Positions 41,988 to 53,329 of a DNA stretch of 64,000 bases are shown in pieces. Within the stretch, counting starts at the first letter, position 1. Each line of letters opens with the position of its first letter. The notes under the pieces are model-generated. The model was not told where the DNA came from. It searched no databases and was given only the letters and a program-made list of their open reading frames with translations. Made by a program: the position numbers and the translations under genes. The stretch comes from Gliomastix tumulicola (Eukaryota; Ascomycota; Sordariomycetes; Hypocreales; Bionectriaceae), in the NCBI GenBank assembly GCA_001599755.1, contig BCHX01000006.1, positions 3,149,336-3,213,335 of the forward strand, in the 5' to 3' direction.

Positions 41988-43255
41988 CGTGATGCTTTGC
42001 GGCGAATAACAAGAGATGCTAACTATCAGCCGACTCACAGACGTAGGGACTTAGATGCACGCCCATTATTTATAGCTGCGTTCACAACTCGTGCATGCGC
42101 TTACGAACGAGTGGTAGGATTCGACGCCATCGTGGTCCGGAAGCATACCCTCGTCACGAATACACCGAGACGGGCTTGATTTTCCGCGGCACATCTGGCC
42201 ACACGATCAAGAGTGTCCGACGTACCCTTTGCCGTTACTTGACATTACAGGAAGACGTAGTTGGGTATCATTGGGAACATCATGCACCCCATCCCATCCT
42301 CCACGGTTCCATCTGATCTTCAACTCCACCTTAACTGTGATACTGGACGGGGTAGATACCCAGCGTATCTGCGGGGGAACCTCCACAGCCAACAGGGTCG
42401 GGGTGACCTTGCCCGAGTCCAGGATTCACCTGCCGCAAGTCAATATTGTCTGAGATTAAGTCCGTCGGCAAAATAAATTCAACTCATTTCCCATCGTGTA
42501 GAAATCTCGCCTCTGAGCTTTAGTTCCGTCGGATAGAAAGGGTGTTGTCGCTGCTGGCAAGCTCCGGGGACATGCATACTTTGGTGGGTTGCTCTTCATC
42601 TCGCGGCCAAACCCTCGGCCGAAATATACGATACTGCCTGAAAGACATCCGTATGAACCCGCTTCATTGCATCCTAGATATACCGAGCTCGTCGGGCTCG
42701 AATGTCGTCCTTGCCGAAGGGCAGACACGATCCAAGGCCGATTCCGGATGGATGTGACTTTACGTAAAGTGATAGGGGATGAACACTCTTTTATCAGAGC
42801 GAAAATTATGGTGAGATAGTACTTCGTTTAGGTCATGCCTGTTGACTCCGGACGGCGAGACGCAGGTTGGAATTAATCAAATTAAATCTCGGTGCGAGGA
42901 GCAGCTTGCAAAGGTCTGTGTTTCTATCTCTGGAGTCGTCGTCATGAGTCGTTGTGCCACTCGATGTATGTGATTTAAGGTGATTCGAGACAGGAGAGTC
43001 AGTTCATCAGAGCCAATATAAGGTATATTTGTATCAAAGATCATTCGCAACTGAAATAAAAACGGTTTCATTCTCATCTTCCCTTATCAATCATCCATTC
43101 ACTTCATCACTAACAAAAAAGGAAAGCCACGATGCGTAGATGCATCCGTATTATCATGGAAACTATGCTATATCATAATTACTCATACACGCCTTTCGAC
43201 TAGGCTGCGAATGTGTCCTTTGGACCTTGAAAACCTATGGTAGCGAGGTATGCAG
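41988..43255. other. Promoter of the GH95 gene and 3' flank of the small orphan gene
   Basis: It contains the GH95 TATA box. The rest is AT-rich with no convincing coding region. Confidence 0.45.
42069..42074 (-). promoter_or_regulatory. TATA box of the GH95 gene
   Basis: TATAAA on the minus strand, 82 bp upstream of the ATG. Confidence 0.5.
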
Positions 43256-43684
43256 CTACTCAATGGGAGTTCTCGGGTGGTGGACCACGATCGGCTCGCT
43301 CTTGATAGTCGCACAGTACTTCTTTCCGACCACAGTCTTAGCCGTCGTCAGGGCCTTGCTCTTGCCCCTCTTCTTGGCCTTGATCCGGAGCACAAAGGTA
43401 CCCGGCTCGACGAACCGAAGGCCGCTGCGCGCCCAGTTGAACTCGAAGTGCGGCATCGAGCGTCGCACGAAGACACCCTCGACCTTGCGGTTGCCCTCCA
43501 AGGCCTTGTTGGCGTCCTTGCCGTCCCGCAGGACTTCGATGGTGGCCGCGAATGCCTCCTTGGAGATGTCCTCCTCGAAGTCAAGGGGCTCGAGATATGC
43601 TTCGAGGGCTGGGGCAAACTCCGCCTCCACCTCGAGGGTGGTAGGCTGGTATGTAAGACGCACCTCGTAAATACCTCTGTCCAT
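43256..43684 (-). CDS. Hypothetical protein, 142 aa, basic C-terminus
   Basis: Single exon starting MDRGIYEVRLTYQPTTLEVE, with an alternating hydrophobic pattern suggesting a beta-rich fold. It continues FAPALEAYLEPLDFEEDIS, FEFNWARSGLRFVEPGTFVLR and a lysine-rich stretch (RIKAKKRGKSKALTTAKT), ending PIVVHHPRTPIE. No signal peptide or membrane segment. I do not recognise the family. A TATATA element lies 50 bp upstream (43734-43739), supporting a real gene. Confidence 0.6.
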   Translation of the reverse strand: MDRGIYEVRLTYQPTTLEVEAEFAPALEAYLEPLDFEEDISKEAFAATIEVLRDGKDANKALEGNRKVEGVFVRRSMPHFEFNWARSGLRFVEPGTFVLRIKAKKRGKSKALTTAKTVVGKKYCATIKSEPIVVHHPRTPIE

Positions 43685-44249
43685 TTTGTAGTTTTGTTTT
43701 AACGGTCGCTAGTAGTTTGGCGTATATGAAGTGTATATAGAATGCGTTTGGCGACTTGCGTCGCAAGGGGTTTTCAAAAGTGTGCCGTCTCGAAGTTGTC
43801 GGTTTCAGTTGAAGATGGGATGAAAAAGATAAAGCAACGAGATATTCAGGGCTTTAATAGCCATTTCCCATGATTGCGTCAGAGAATGTTCTCCTCAAAA
43901 AGGGCGTGCCCAACCTGATTGTTTGTGCACGTGTTGGGGCTGTTCAGGTTTGATCTCACTGTGACTATGTTGAGAATGCCTTGAATCCCTGCTTTGATAC
44001 GGAATCACACAGCTGAACGTAGCAAAGAATTAGGAGGACAGAATGGATATCTTACATTCCACAATGACACATCACCAGATCGAACAAATATGTTTAGACC
44101 TGGTACGGAGATACAATGTAAGCTCAAGACGCAAGCCCTACAGGCTTCAGCTTAGCTTGAATCACGGGCCATTTACATCATCATTCGATGACTGATTCCA
44201 TACCGTTCCGCAAGTCACCTTTTTGGTTTCCATTTTGGGTTATCTGAGT
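43685..44249. other. Intergenic
   Basis: AT-rich upstream region of the small orphan gene and 3' flank of fumarylacetoacetase. No other feature is seen. Confidence 0.5.
43734..43739 (-). promoter_or_regulatory. TATA-like element
   Basis: TATATA on the minus strand, 50 bp upstream of the small orphan gene at 43684. Confidence 0.4.
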
Positions 44250-45593
44250 CTACTTGAACAAGGGCAGTGCCTCGAGAATAATCCCCGACACTTCGCCAAA
44301 ACCAATACGAGCCCCATCCTCACCGGCCCAACCCCTGATGACCAGAGTGTCGCCATCCTGGAGGAACTTCCGCTCCTCGCCGTCACCTAGGGTGACAACG
44401 GCCTTCCCGCCCTGTGTCTGCTCAAGGAGACTGCCCTCGGTGCCGGCCTCGGTACCCGAGATTGTGCCAGAGCCGAAGAGGTCGCCGGGCTGGAGGCTGC
44501 AGCCGGTGATGGTGTGGTGGGCAATCATCTGGGGCCACGACCAGAGGAGATTCTTCGAGTTGGTCTTGGTAATCGTCTTCTTGGCGCCAGAAGATGCTAG
44601 GATAACATGCCGTTAGCAAGCCGGAACAAAATGAGGCACGTGCTTGAACTTACTGATCAAGTCCACTTCCAGGTCGATGCTGAGGACGTTCTCCTTCTTG
44701 TTCTCTTTCAGATACGGCAACAGCTCCGTATCATTCTCCAGCCCAACCGTCTTCGGGATAGCCGCGTCTGCAAGAACAACCCAAGGACTGATGCTCGTCC
44801 CCATGTTCTTCGACGTGAAGGGTCCCAGCGGCACATACTCCCACGCCTGGATATCCCTCGCACTCCAGTCGTTCATGAGCACATACCCAAAGATGTGCTC
44901 CTCGGCCTCGTTCACCGGCACCGGCTCCCCAAGGACATTCGACCGGCAGACGAACATACCCATCTCCAGCTCGAGATCCAGCCGCGCGCAGGGAGCCAGC
45001 ACGGGGATCTTGGGCTCGGCCTTGGGATCCCGGAGGATCTGGCCCCAGGGGCGGCGGATGGGCGTGCCCGACACGACGACGCTGCTGGCGCGGCCGTGGT
45101 AGGCGACGGGGAGGTGCTTGTAGTTGGGCTGGAGGGCGTTGGCGGGCCCGCGGAAGAGGACGCCGACGTTGTAGGCGTGGTTCGTGCTGGCGTAGAAGTC
45201 GGTGTAGTCGCCGATGGCCAGGGGCAGGTGGTTCTGGACGGCGGAGAACGGGAGGAGGGCCTTGCTCTGAAGGCCCTTGTTTTCCTTGAGGATCTCGGGG
45301 TGCTTGGTGTCGCTGCTGAGGACGGACTGCAGGTATTCGCGGACGAGACGGTGGAAGGGTCGGCCTTTGGCAGCGAAGGCGTTCAGGGTCGGCTCGGCGA
45401 AGACAGACAGATGCTGGGCGATGTCCGTGACGCGGTCGAAGCCCCCGGCGGCGGCGAAGGCCCTCAGATCTAGGGCATACTCGCCAATGGCCACGGCCGG
45501 GCGGGGGGTGGCATCAGTGGAGGAAGAGATGATGCCGAAGGGGATGTTGGCGATGGAGAAGTGCGAGTCGGGGGCGATGTTGAGCCACGACAT
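44250..45593 (-). CDS. fahA: Fumarylacetoacetase
   Basis: Exons 45593..44654 and 44596..44250 with a 57-bp intron (branch TGCTAACGG); 428 residues. It splits fumarylacetoacetate into fumarate and acetoacetate, the last step of tyrosine breakdown. The N-terminal SH3-like domain (MSWLNIAPDSHFSIANIPFG) is intact. The catalytic domain has the metal Asp in IGDYTDFYAS, the general-base His in STNHAYNVG, the Glu pair in LDLELEMGMF, the Asp in NDWSARDIQ, and GSGTISGTEAGTEGSLLE near the end. All expected catalytic residues are seen. It is divergent from the TENA-like gene. The preceding pathway enzyme is encoded at 36745-37407. Confidence 0.95.
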
Positions 45594-46297
45594 CTTGAAG
45601 CTGGTGATGGGAGGTGAGAGTCGTGATGAAATGAAGATTGAGATCCAGCAAAGAAACAGACAGCTCGTCACACTGCTTGACAATGCCCTACGTCAAGTGC
45701 TGTCTTATATCTTCAATGCCGCTGCAAGCCGATCCTGCGGCGAGGGGAAGCTTCAGGCGGGAGAAGCAGCTCCACCGCAAACCGAACCGTTGGGCTTGGA
45801 CCCTTTTTGCTCGGTTTGCAGAGGAAGCCGGAGGCGGAATTAGGCCGCTCGGATGGGACTGGGGCGCTGAATTCAATGGGAAAAGGCTTTGTCGATCCGT
45901 TCTCTGGTCTGTTCTGAAGTTGAACTTGATTCGTGGTTGGCGTGTTCAGGCTGTCTTTCAGCGTGTTCGTCTCTCAAATTGCTGCATGCAGCACATGATG
46001 ACGGGATCTGTTAAGGTTCTGGCGGGGCGGTACCTGCATACGCTACAGCCTGTCACTGCAAACGGAAGTACTTCCTAAGCATGCGGCTATCTTATCTGTC
46101 TTATCTTATCAGACCCCTACCCAATTATGACGTGCCCCCGCGAGACCCTCGGACTTTCTGCTGCCCCTCGCCTCGGCATTTTGACGCTGTGCAGCTCCAG
46201 CTCCCCACGATTTCTGCGATTCTCGTACGATTCTCCTCCTCCGCGCCGAACACCTCACTCCAGTTCTCACGACACCCATCATCACAACACAGCCACA
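45594..46297. other. Divergent promoter region
   Basis: Between fumarylacetoacetase (minus) and the TENA-like gene (plus). It contains the palindrome TGCTGCATGCAGCA (45980-45993). An open frame from ATG 46127 joins the TENA-like gene in frame and is more likely leader. Confidence 0.5.
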
Positions 46298-47074
46298 ATG
46301 TCCCTGACGCAGCACCTGCTCGCCCTCGACGGCGAAGCCTACAAACGCGCCACCCAATCCCCCTTCCTCGCCTCCGCCGCCCGCGGCGACCTCCCCAAGG
46401 ACGTCCTCGGCCACTGGCTCGGCAACGACCGCCTCTACATCCACGCCTACATCAAGGGCACGGGGAACCTCCTCAGCTTCCTGCAGCTCCCGCTCTCGTC
46501 CTCCTCCTCCTCGTCCGCCGACGTCCACGCCGTCCGCCTGCTCGACTGGGCCGTCGACGCCCTCGTCAACGTCCGCCGCGAGGAGAAGTTCTTCGTCGAC
46601 ACGGCGAAGCGCTACGGCATTGCCATCGACCTGCCGACCGAGGGGGCTGGAGAAGTCGCGGACTCGGCCAAGGTGGATGGTCTGCGACGGTTCGAGTACC
46701 TGTTCGACGAGGTGCGCACGAGCGACAATATCATACTGCCGTGGCTCGAGGCCGCGGTGCTCTTCTACGGCACAGAGAAGTGCTATCTAGATGCGTGGTC
46801 GTGGGCCAAGGCGCAGCAGGAGAGCGGCGGCGGCGGCGGCGACGGGTCCAAGGATGCGGATGGCGGGGCGCTGAGGAAGGAGTTCATTCCGAACTGGAGC
46901 AGCCCCGAGTTCAAGGCGTTTGTCGATCAGCTGGGGGCCATCATCGACGAGGCGTTTGCGGAGGAGATCAAGCTGCATGGCGAGGGCGTGCGTGCCAAGT
47001 TGACGAAGAGGGCGGAGCTGGTGTGGCAGGAGGTGCTTGCTGCTGAGGAGGCCTTCTGGCCCGTCCTATCTTAG
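46298..47074 (+). CDS. TENA/THI-4-like protein (heme-oxygenase fold)
   Basis: Single exon, 258 residues, starting MSLTQHLLALDGEAYKRATQ. The segments SPFLASAARGDLPKDVLGHWL, NDRLYIHAYIKGTGNLLSF, DEVRTSDNIILPWLEAAVLFYG and the CYLDAWSWA region follow the helical TENA/THI-4 pattern (aminopyrimidine aminohydrolase/thiaminase II-like). A Gly-rich loop (SGGGGGDGSK) interrupts the last third. In fungi these proteins are often linked to thiamine salvage, but the active-site cysteine cannot be assigned by eye. An in-frame upstream ATG at 46127 would add 57 residues. Confidence 0.8.
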   Translation: MSLTQHLLALDGEAYKRATQSPFLASAARGDLPKDVLGHWLGNDRLYIHAYIKGTGNLLSFLQLPLSSSSSSSADVHAVRLLDWAVDALVNVRREEKFFVDTAKRYGIAIDLPTEGAGEVADSAKVDGLRRFEYLFDEVRTSDNIILPWLEAAVLFYGTEKCYLDAWSWAKAQQESGGGGGDGSKDADGGALRKEFIPNWSSPEFKAFVDQLGAIIDEAFAEEIKLHGEGVRAKLTKRAELVWQEVLAAEEAFWPVLS

Positions 47075-47201
47075 ATGGTCCAGGCACCAGTCATATGGAC
47101 TATTACGGTGGGAAGCATATTGAGCGTTGGGATCTTTCGTTGAGCATGTATGGTGCAGTTGTAGGAGTAGTCTATCAATGAAGTTCGACCCTATCCTCCC
47201 G

Positions 47202-48075
47202 CTAGCAGTTCCAGCCTCCATCGACACTGACTGCATTACCAGAGATGTACGAAGACTCATCACTTAACAGGAAGGCGATGAGCTTGGCCACCTCCTCCGG
47301 CTTCCCCTTCCGCCTCAGCGCAATGTCGTTCAATGTCTCCTGTTCAAAGACCTGGCTCGTCCCAGCTTCAGTCGCTGCCTGCATGGCTTTGAGCAGCATC
47401 GGCGTCTCGATGCGTCCTCTGCAGATTGTTAGCTTGGGAGTCTTCCAAGTCGCCTGTAGGACCATCCTAGTCAAGTGACAGAGGAGGGCTCACTCACGGG
47501 CAGATAGCATTCACCCTCACTCCCCGGGCGCCAACCTCCTTGGCCGCGCTCCGCGTGAGCCCTATGACGGCATGCTTCGTGGCAGTGTATATCCCGTTCT
47601 TCGCCCTCCCCATCAGCCCCGCGATCGAGCTCACATTCACCAGGCTCGCCCCCTCTCCCATCTCCCGCAGCTGGTACTTCATACAGTGCATCACCCCCGT
47701 GACATTCACCGCCATGGCCAGATCCCACTCCCCGGCATCGACATTCTCCATCAAGCCCGCCTCACTGCCGATGCTCTTGGGTACGACGCCTGCAATGTTC
47801 GCCGCTCCGTCAAGCCGTCCGAAGTGCGAGACTGTCTCCCGTATCCATGCCTCCACTTGCCCCGCGTCCCGGACATCAACGGTAGAAGTGAGGACTTTCA
47901 CAGAGGGGTTTTCGGAGAGGATGCTTTGTTTTGCCTGCTCCAGTGTCTCAGTCTGAACGTCGGCGAGGGAGAGGGAGGCGCCGCGGGAGGCGAGGAGAGT
48001 GGCTGTGGCGAGGCCGATGCCCTGCGCTGCGCCTGTCAGGGCGATGACTTTATTGTTAAAAGACGTGGATGACAT
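47202..48075 (-). CDS. Short-chain dehydrogenase/reductase
   Basis: Exons 48075..47498 and 47418..47202 with a 79-bp intron; 264 residues. Classical SDR: the cofactor motif TGAAQGIG (residues 14-21), DVRD, NIAG (94-97 region), NVSS with the catalytic Ser, and YTATK (Tyr163, Lys167). The C-terminus DESSYISGNAVSVDGGWNC is typical. Asp39 at the end of beta-2 (SLADV) favours NAD over NADP. Substrate is unknown. It lies between the TENA-like gene and the second AtuA-like gene. Confidence 0.92.
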
Positions 48076-48568
48076 AATTAAGGGGGCTTGTGATATTTCT
48101 GGTATAGTTTGGCTATCCCTCTCTGCGTCCAAGTCTTATATGTATGGAGGGACGAGCTGGGGGTCGAGGCTAGCCCTTGCGGAAACCGATATCCGGTCTG
48201 GGGAACCAATCACCACATCATCACGAACATTATACTAGGATGAGTAAACGACACCATTCACTAGACATCGATATTCTGCCAGCAGAATGCAGGGTGTTCT
48301 TTGCTTCATATGATATTCAGGTAGGGGCATTTGTAGTTGGCCTAGATCTTAGAGAGAGAGAGAGAAAGAGAGACAGAGAGAGAGGGCTGTTGATGAAGCT
48401 AAATCCCGACTGACATAAACTAATGAATCATCAATACGTGGGGCAATGCCTTGATGTCAAGGCAGGCGTTGGTAATTCCAGGTTCTCGGCTTAAGGGCAA
48501 CATGGAGTGATCTAGCCGCCGTGATCTAAAACTTGAACTTGTGGCATTCGTACTCTAAGCGAGTCCCC
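48076..48568. other. Intergenic
   Basis: It contains a GA microsatellite at 48351-48384. No gene is seen. Confidence 0.5.
48351..48384 (+). repeat. GA microsatellite
   Basis: Imperfect AG repeat with AAA and ACA interruptions, downstream of the second AtuA-like gene. Confidence 0.85.
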
Positions 48569-50566
48569 TCAGAGATGGCCCTTTTCAAGAAAGGCCTTCG
48601 GTATCGGGACGTGCTTCGCCCTCAAGTACTCCCCCAGATTCTTCGCGAGCGTGTCCAGCTTGCTCCCCGAGTTGTAGCCCCTATCTAGATGGTCTTTCAG
48701 GAGAAAATGCACCGCTCTCAGGTTCCTCAGCTCAAATCTATCTATCCGTCCTCCGCTGTACTCATGCGGACCTAGAAGCTGCTTCATCCTGTCAACTGTG
48801 AGATACGACCGTAGCCAGTCCCACTGCTCGTTAGGAGCATCGTGAGCGACGAAGAGACCGACGTTCGCGTCCGAGGCCTTGTCGCCCGAACGGGAGAGTG
48901 CAATCCAGCCGAGGGGTGCGTCAACGGTAGGGCCAAAAGAGGAGAGAGGCACGGGATCGGGCGTGTCGTAGGATTCCTGTGGGCCGTAGGAGACAGTTTG
49001 AGGAGGGAGCGGGATGGCGATGGGCTCGAGAGTTTCGCCAAACAGGAGATGAACTCTGTGGTTGCATGCACTCTGCGGGATCGTCGTGACGAAGTATTCC
49101 CAGTAGCTCTTTGGCGCAGACTGGCGCAGGTCATTAGGTCTAGACACGCCCTTTTGAAGCCAAGTCAGCACACCTAGAAAGACTACATGTCGAAAATGTG
49201 ACTCACTGGACAGGACTGTAGCACAGTCTCATACAGTTTCCTCGCGAACCCATCCGGCCGACTCCCATCAAACAGCTCCGCCCGCGGCCCCTGAGCAAAG
49301 ATCCGAAAGTCGACCGTCGCAATCTCCTGATTCTCTGGGTTCGGCGGGCTCGTCCCGTGGACATGGAACCGGAGCATCGTGAACTGCTCCATGATATCCT
49401 TGCCGATGGCGTGGCGTGCCTGCTCCTCCATCCAGCGGCACTTCTCTTCTATATCGAGACCGACCAGGTAGAAGTGCCACTCAGCTTGATAGCCGCCGTG
49501 AGCTGTCACACCAACTCTCGTCGTCGGTGGCGGCGGTCTGCCTTTGATCCCTGAGACATGCACAGTCTCCTGGTCTACCTGCCGCAGACAAACGCCGTGT
49601 AAATCTGCAACAACGTCCGAGTTGAAGTACAGAGGCCCCGTAATCTCATACACGAGCTGCGAAGTCACAGTCTCGACGTTTACGACGCCATTCGAGTCCT
49701 TCTCCTTAGTGATGCGGCACTCGCCGTTGGCATAGACCTCGGCGATAGGAAAGCCTAGGTTGAGATGCTTCCCCGACGCCATGAGCTCCTTGAAGCGGCT
49801 GTAGTAGCCGCCCGTGACGAATACGGAGCATTCGATGAGATGGCCAGCAATAAGAGCGCCCGCAAGTTCATCCCATTGGTCTGCTCGCCAGTTGTGCCAC
49901 CATGCGGCGAGGCCGACCGTGGGAGCGGCATCAGACACTCTAGAAGGAGGTCAGATGTCTTCCTCAAATACGGAAGATAGAAGGCGCATACCTTCCACAG
50001 ATGACGATATCGGCGCCTTGTCTCAATGCTTCAGCTATGCCGAGGCTGCCCAAATACGCCTGCGCACATATGGGCTCGTACCCCCATTCGTCCAGTGTTT
50101 TCCCATCAGTCAGACTCCTGAAGACGTGGCCTTCTCCAATCATGGCCTTAAAAGGCTCCGTAACATCGTCCCCCTCAACCCACGCCAACTTTATATTGTC
50201 GTGACCTTTCCTCCGCAGCATATCTTTGACAACCTCAGCTAGCAACTGGGTGTCGCTTGCCCCTGCGTTGACAACAAGTTTCGTCCGATTCCTCGCTATA
50301 TGGTCAATAGCGGGCTCGAAGCACTGCAGAAACGTGCTAGCAAACATGCCCGTAGCCTTCCTCTCTTCAAGAGTAGCACCTGGGCGGGAGGGTGCTTGTC
50401 TGGCTTTGCCTGCGCCGTAGCCTGTCATGACGTTCTCGGAGAGCCAGTCACCAACAACAGCGTCAACGGAGGGATCACTGGCGAGGCGGGTTATGGCGGC
50501 CACGCGATCGGTGAAGCCTCCAGAGGCACCGCCAATGCGAATTAGGCGTCTGATTGGGGGTGCCAT
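48569..50566 (-). CDS. AtuA-like protein (DUF1446), copy 2
   Basis: Exons 50566..49992, 49939..49207 and 49150..48569; introns of 52 and 56 bp; 629 residues. N-terminal AtuA domain: RIGGASGGFTDRVAA, KLVVNAGASDTQLL, EWGYEPICAQAYLGSLGIAE, DIVICGRVSDAAPTVG and VFVTGGYYSRF. C-terminal domain: PLGWIALSRSGDKASDANVG and RAVHFLLKDHLDRGYNSGS. It is clearly paralogous to the gene at 21465-23524 but differs at many positions and has introns elsewhere, so the duplication is old. The third exon was placed so that QSCP joins GVSRPNDLRQ, matching the other copy. Confidence 0.88.
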
Positions 50567-50871
50567 AGTGTTGAGAATGTTGATGAAGGATATGGTGATG
50601 AAGGGAAAGATCTGGATCGGTACCTTCGTAGTCGGACTACCTCTTGAAGGCTTTCAGGATCGCAGGCGGCGACGAGAGAGCCCTACACCATGACAGCATC
50701 GTATGGACTGCCAAGGGTAAACAGCCCAGGTCGTGATCCCACCAACGTACTGAATCATCACTACCGGTAATCGACATCCGGGACCTTGGGTTCACCCCCA
50801 CACCAATGATTCAGCACCCGTCCTAGCAGAGGAAGCCGCGGGGAAGCCGGGGAAGCTTCTCGCTAGCGCGT
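50567..50871. other. Intergenic
   Basis: Promoter of the second AtuA-like gene and 3' flank of the bZIP gene. Nothing else is seen. Confidence 0.5.
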
Positions 50872-52359
50872 CTACCCTTGGACAGGCGAGCCCTGTGACA
50901 TGGTCTGCGACATGCTACTCCGTCTGGGGCTCGATGCCAGAGCCTGCCCGGCGTCCAGGTCGATCAGACGGGACAGCTCTGGGAACCGGTGACGGAACGC
51001 ATCGCCAACGGTCCAGTGACGGATATGGCGGATGTGTTCCTCGTAGACGGGGTTAATGGTGATCTCTGTGGCGCCGTCGCGGCCAGAGGGCGTGGTGAGG
51101 AGGACAGACGACGGTTCGTAGGGCCAGTTGACGTTGAACCCTGTGCTATACGGAGCTGCAAAGTCGTCGAGGGTGATCTCCGGGTGGGCGATCAGGTACT
51201 CCCGGGCTTTCGGCCTAGACTCATCATTAGTACTGTCCCTAGATAGTAGTCAGATGTAGAAATACCAAGGTATCCGATCAATCCACGCCGAGTGAGGGGT
51301 GGAAAGCTGGGCAGGCACGGGATGAAGCCACTCAGGCATCAGGTCCCAGCTCTGCCTGTCCAGCATGACCATCCACTTGAGCAGCGTGGCCATGACGTAG
51401 AAGACAGCGACCTGCTTCGGCATCGACTCGATCTCCCTGTACGTCCTCAGCACGTCGGCGACCACATTGCTGATGTCGTCGTCCGATCGGTGCTGGTCGT
51501 CCAGCAGACTCCCCAGATTCGGCCGCAGAGGGAACCGATGCTGCGTCTTAACAGCAGCATCCCCGGCCGTCGTGACGCCCGAAGACGGCGTCGGCATCCC
51601 GCCGTTCCTCACGCCGTCGACGAAGCCCTGCAGGATCTGATCCGCGATGCAGCTCGGCGGCGTGTTGTGAGGAAACACCTCCCATCGGGGCGGCGGCGGC
51701 GGCGGCGGTGGTGGCACATGCACCAGACTCTGCGACGGACTCGCGCCCCCGGGGCTGCTGCTGTCATTCCCGGCAGCATTGCTGTTGCTGCTGTCCCGTC
51801 GACTCATGAGACTCAGCTGCAGCGCTGCATTCTGCGTCCTCAGCTGTGCATTCTCAGCCTCGAGGCACGCGACCCGCCCCTGCAGCAGACCAAGATCACT
51901 CCCCCGCTGGTCGAGTTTGGTGGACAGCTCGGCGACCTGCTCGCTCAGCGAGTGGATGGTCCACTTCGTGCGGTCGCGCATGGCCTGCTGGCTTTTACGG
52001 TCGCGGGCGCGTTTGCGCTGGAGCTCCTGCTCGCGGAGGACGGGGGACTTGTCATACTGGGCAAGGGGATGGGGCTGCTGCTCCTGCTCCTGCTGGGTAC
52101 TGCTGCCGCCTTCTTCGCTGGCTGCCGTCGCAGTCGACATTGTCACTGACAGCGGCGATGATTCATGAGACGGCGGGCTGGTCGTGGAGACAGATGAATC
52201 AGTGGGCGCGGCGGCGGCGGCGGCGGCGGCTGGAGCCATGAAGTGCACTTCTGAATCAGCGCCGCCCTGGCAGATGGGAGAGGTGAAGAGGAAGGGGTCG
52301 TAGGAAGTGGTCAGCTGGTGATGGGAGGAATTGGAGATGAAGTGTCTGGTCCCCCGCAT
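50872..52359 (-). CDS. bZIP transcription factor with DUF3425-type C-terminus
   Basis: Exons 52359..51266 and 51214..50872 with a 51-bp intron; 478 residues from the chosen start. The alternative ATG at 52239 (MAPAAAAAAA) would give 438. The basic region QRKRARDRKSQQAMRDRTKW is followed by a leucine-zipper-like helix (LSEQVAELSTKLDQRGSDL, VACLEAENAQLRTQNAALQL). The invariant Asn of most bZIPs is Asp. The C-terminal half has LSTPHSAWIDRIPWPKAREYL, VNWPYEPSS, NPVYEEHIRHIRHWTVG and FRHRFPEL, the DUF3425 pattern. Poly-Ala and poly-Pro tracts flank the DNA-binding region. A local regulatory role is plausible but not shown. Confidence 0.88.
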
Positions 52360-53329
52360 CCTCTTCTCCTCCCTCCTCTGCGACCGGATATTTCTGCCCG
52401 ATCTTGAGGACGGACGCTTATGGCTGCTGCACACATGTGATGGGGTGTGCTAGCTCAGTGTGTCTACGGATATGACTGGCCACTGGACGAATCAAGGTGC
52501 TGACTATTACACCCACGTCTTTAGGCTTCAACAAGTGTCAGAAGCCCCGAGGTGTGGTCGAGCCCTCACCGAGTCTCAGACAGTGGTGCTGATGCCTTAC
52601 GCCATACTGACAGAGCCCTACAGTGGCTTGTCTTCCCCCGCACTCCGGGCAGCTGCCAGTGCGTGTGTGGAGCGTCTCACAGTGGATTCAAGGGTCCTGA
52701 GGCGCTGGGCTAGGAAGCAGTGGCCAGGGCAGTGTCCGAGCTGTTCAGCAGTTTGTTGTGGTCGCATCTGCCTCGGAGCAGGGTTGAATATGACGGTGTG
52801 ATGCTTATCAGAGTTTGCCATTCTCTGCACCCGACGGGATGGTGAATCATCCAGCCAAAGTCAATGCGTGTCGGACGCGACAGAGCACCGAATGATGTTA
52901 GTGGCAGCTGTCTTGAGGTCAAGGGTTCAGGGGTTTAGTGCGGTTCCTTCGGTCAACTCTCGCTCGCCTTTCGCTCGGACCATTTTCGCCCACCACACAA
53001 GCGCACATTTGGGAGGTCTGTCACCGAGAACTATCACTGCTATGGCCGAGACATTGCGAAACCTTGCATTTCGCTCGTATGTCGGAGATGATGGGATCAT
53101 GGAATGAAAGATATATAAACGTCGAATGCCTCCCGTCTCAAAGTGAATGAATCCATCATCAACAACTCACACTCAGACAATCACACTCACACACACTCAT
53201 ATTCCCAACCAACACACTGCAACAAACTCATACACAGCAGCTCAGCCTATACTCATACTAAAAGACACATCCATACTCCAAAGCTTCACTCCAAACCACA
53301 CCTTCACCACCAACAACAACATCATCAAA
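52360..53329. other. Divergent promoter region
   Basis: Between the bZIP gene (minus) and the NmrA-like gene (plus). It holds the TATA box at 53112-53119 and a CA-rich leader. No other gene is seen. Confidence 0.5.
53112..53119 (+). promoter_or_regulatory. TATA box of the NmrA-like gene
   Basis: TATATAAA, 211 bp upstream of the ATG at 53330, followed by a C/A-rich leader with little G. Confidence 0.55.
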
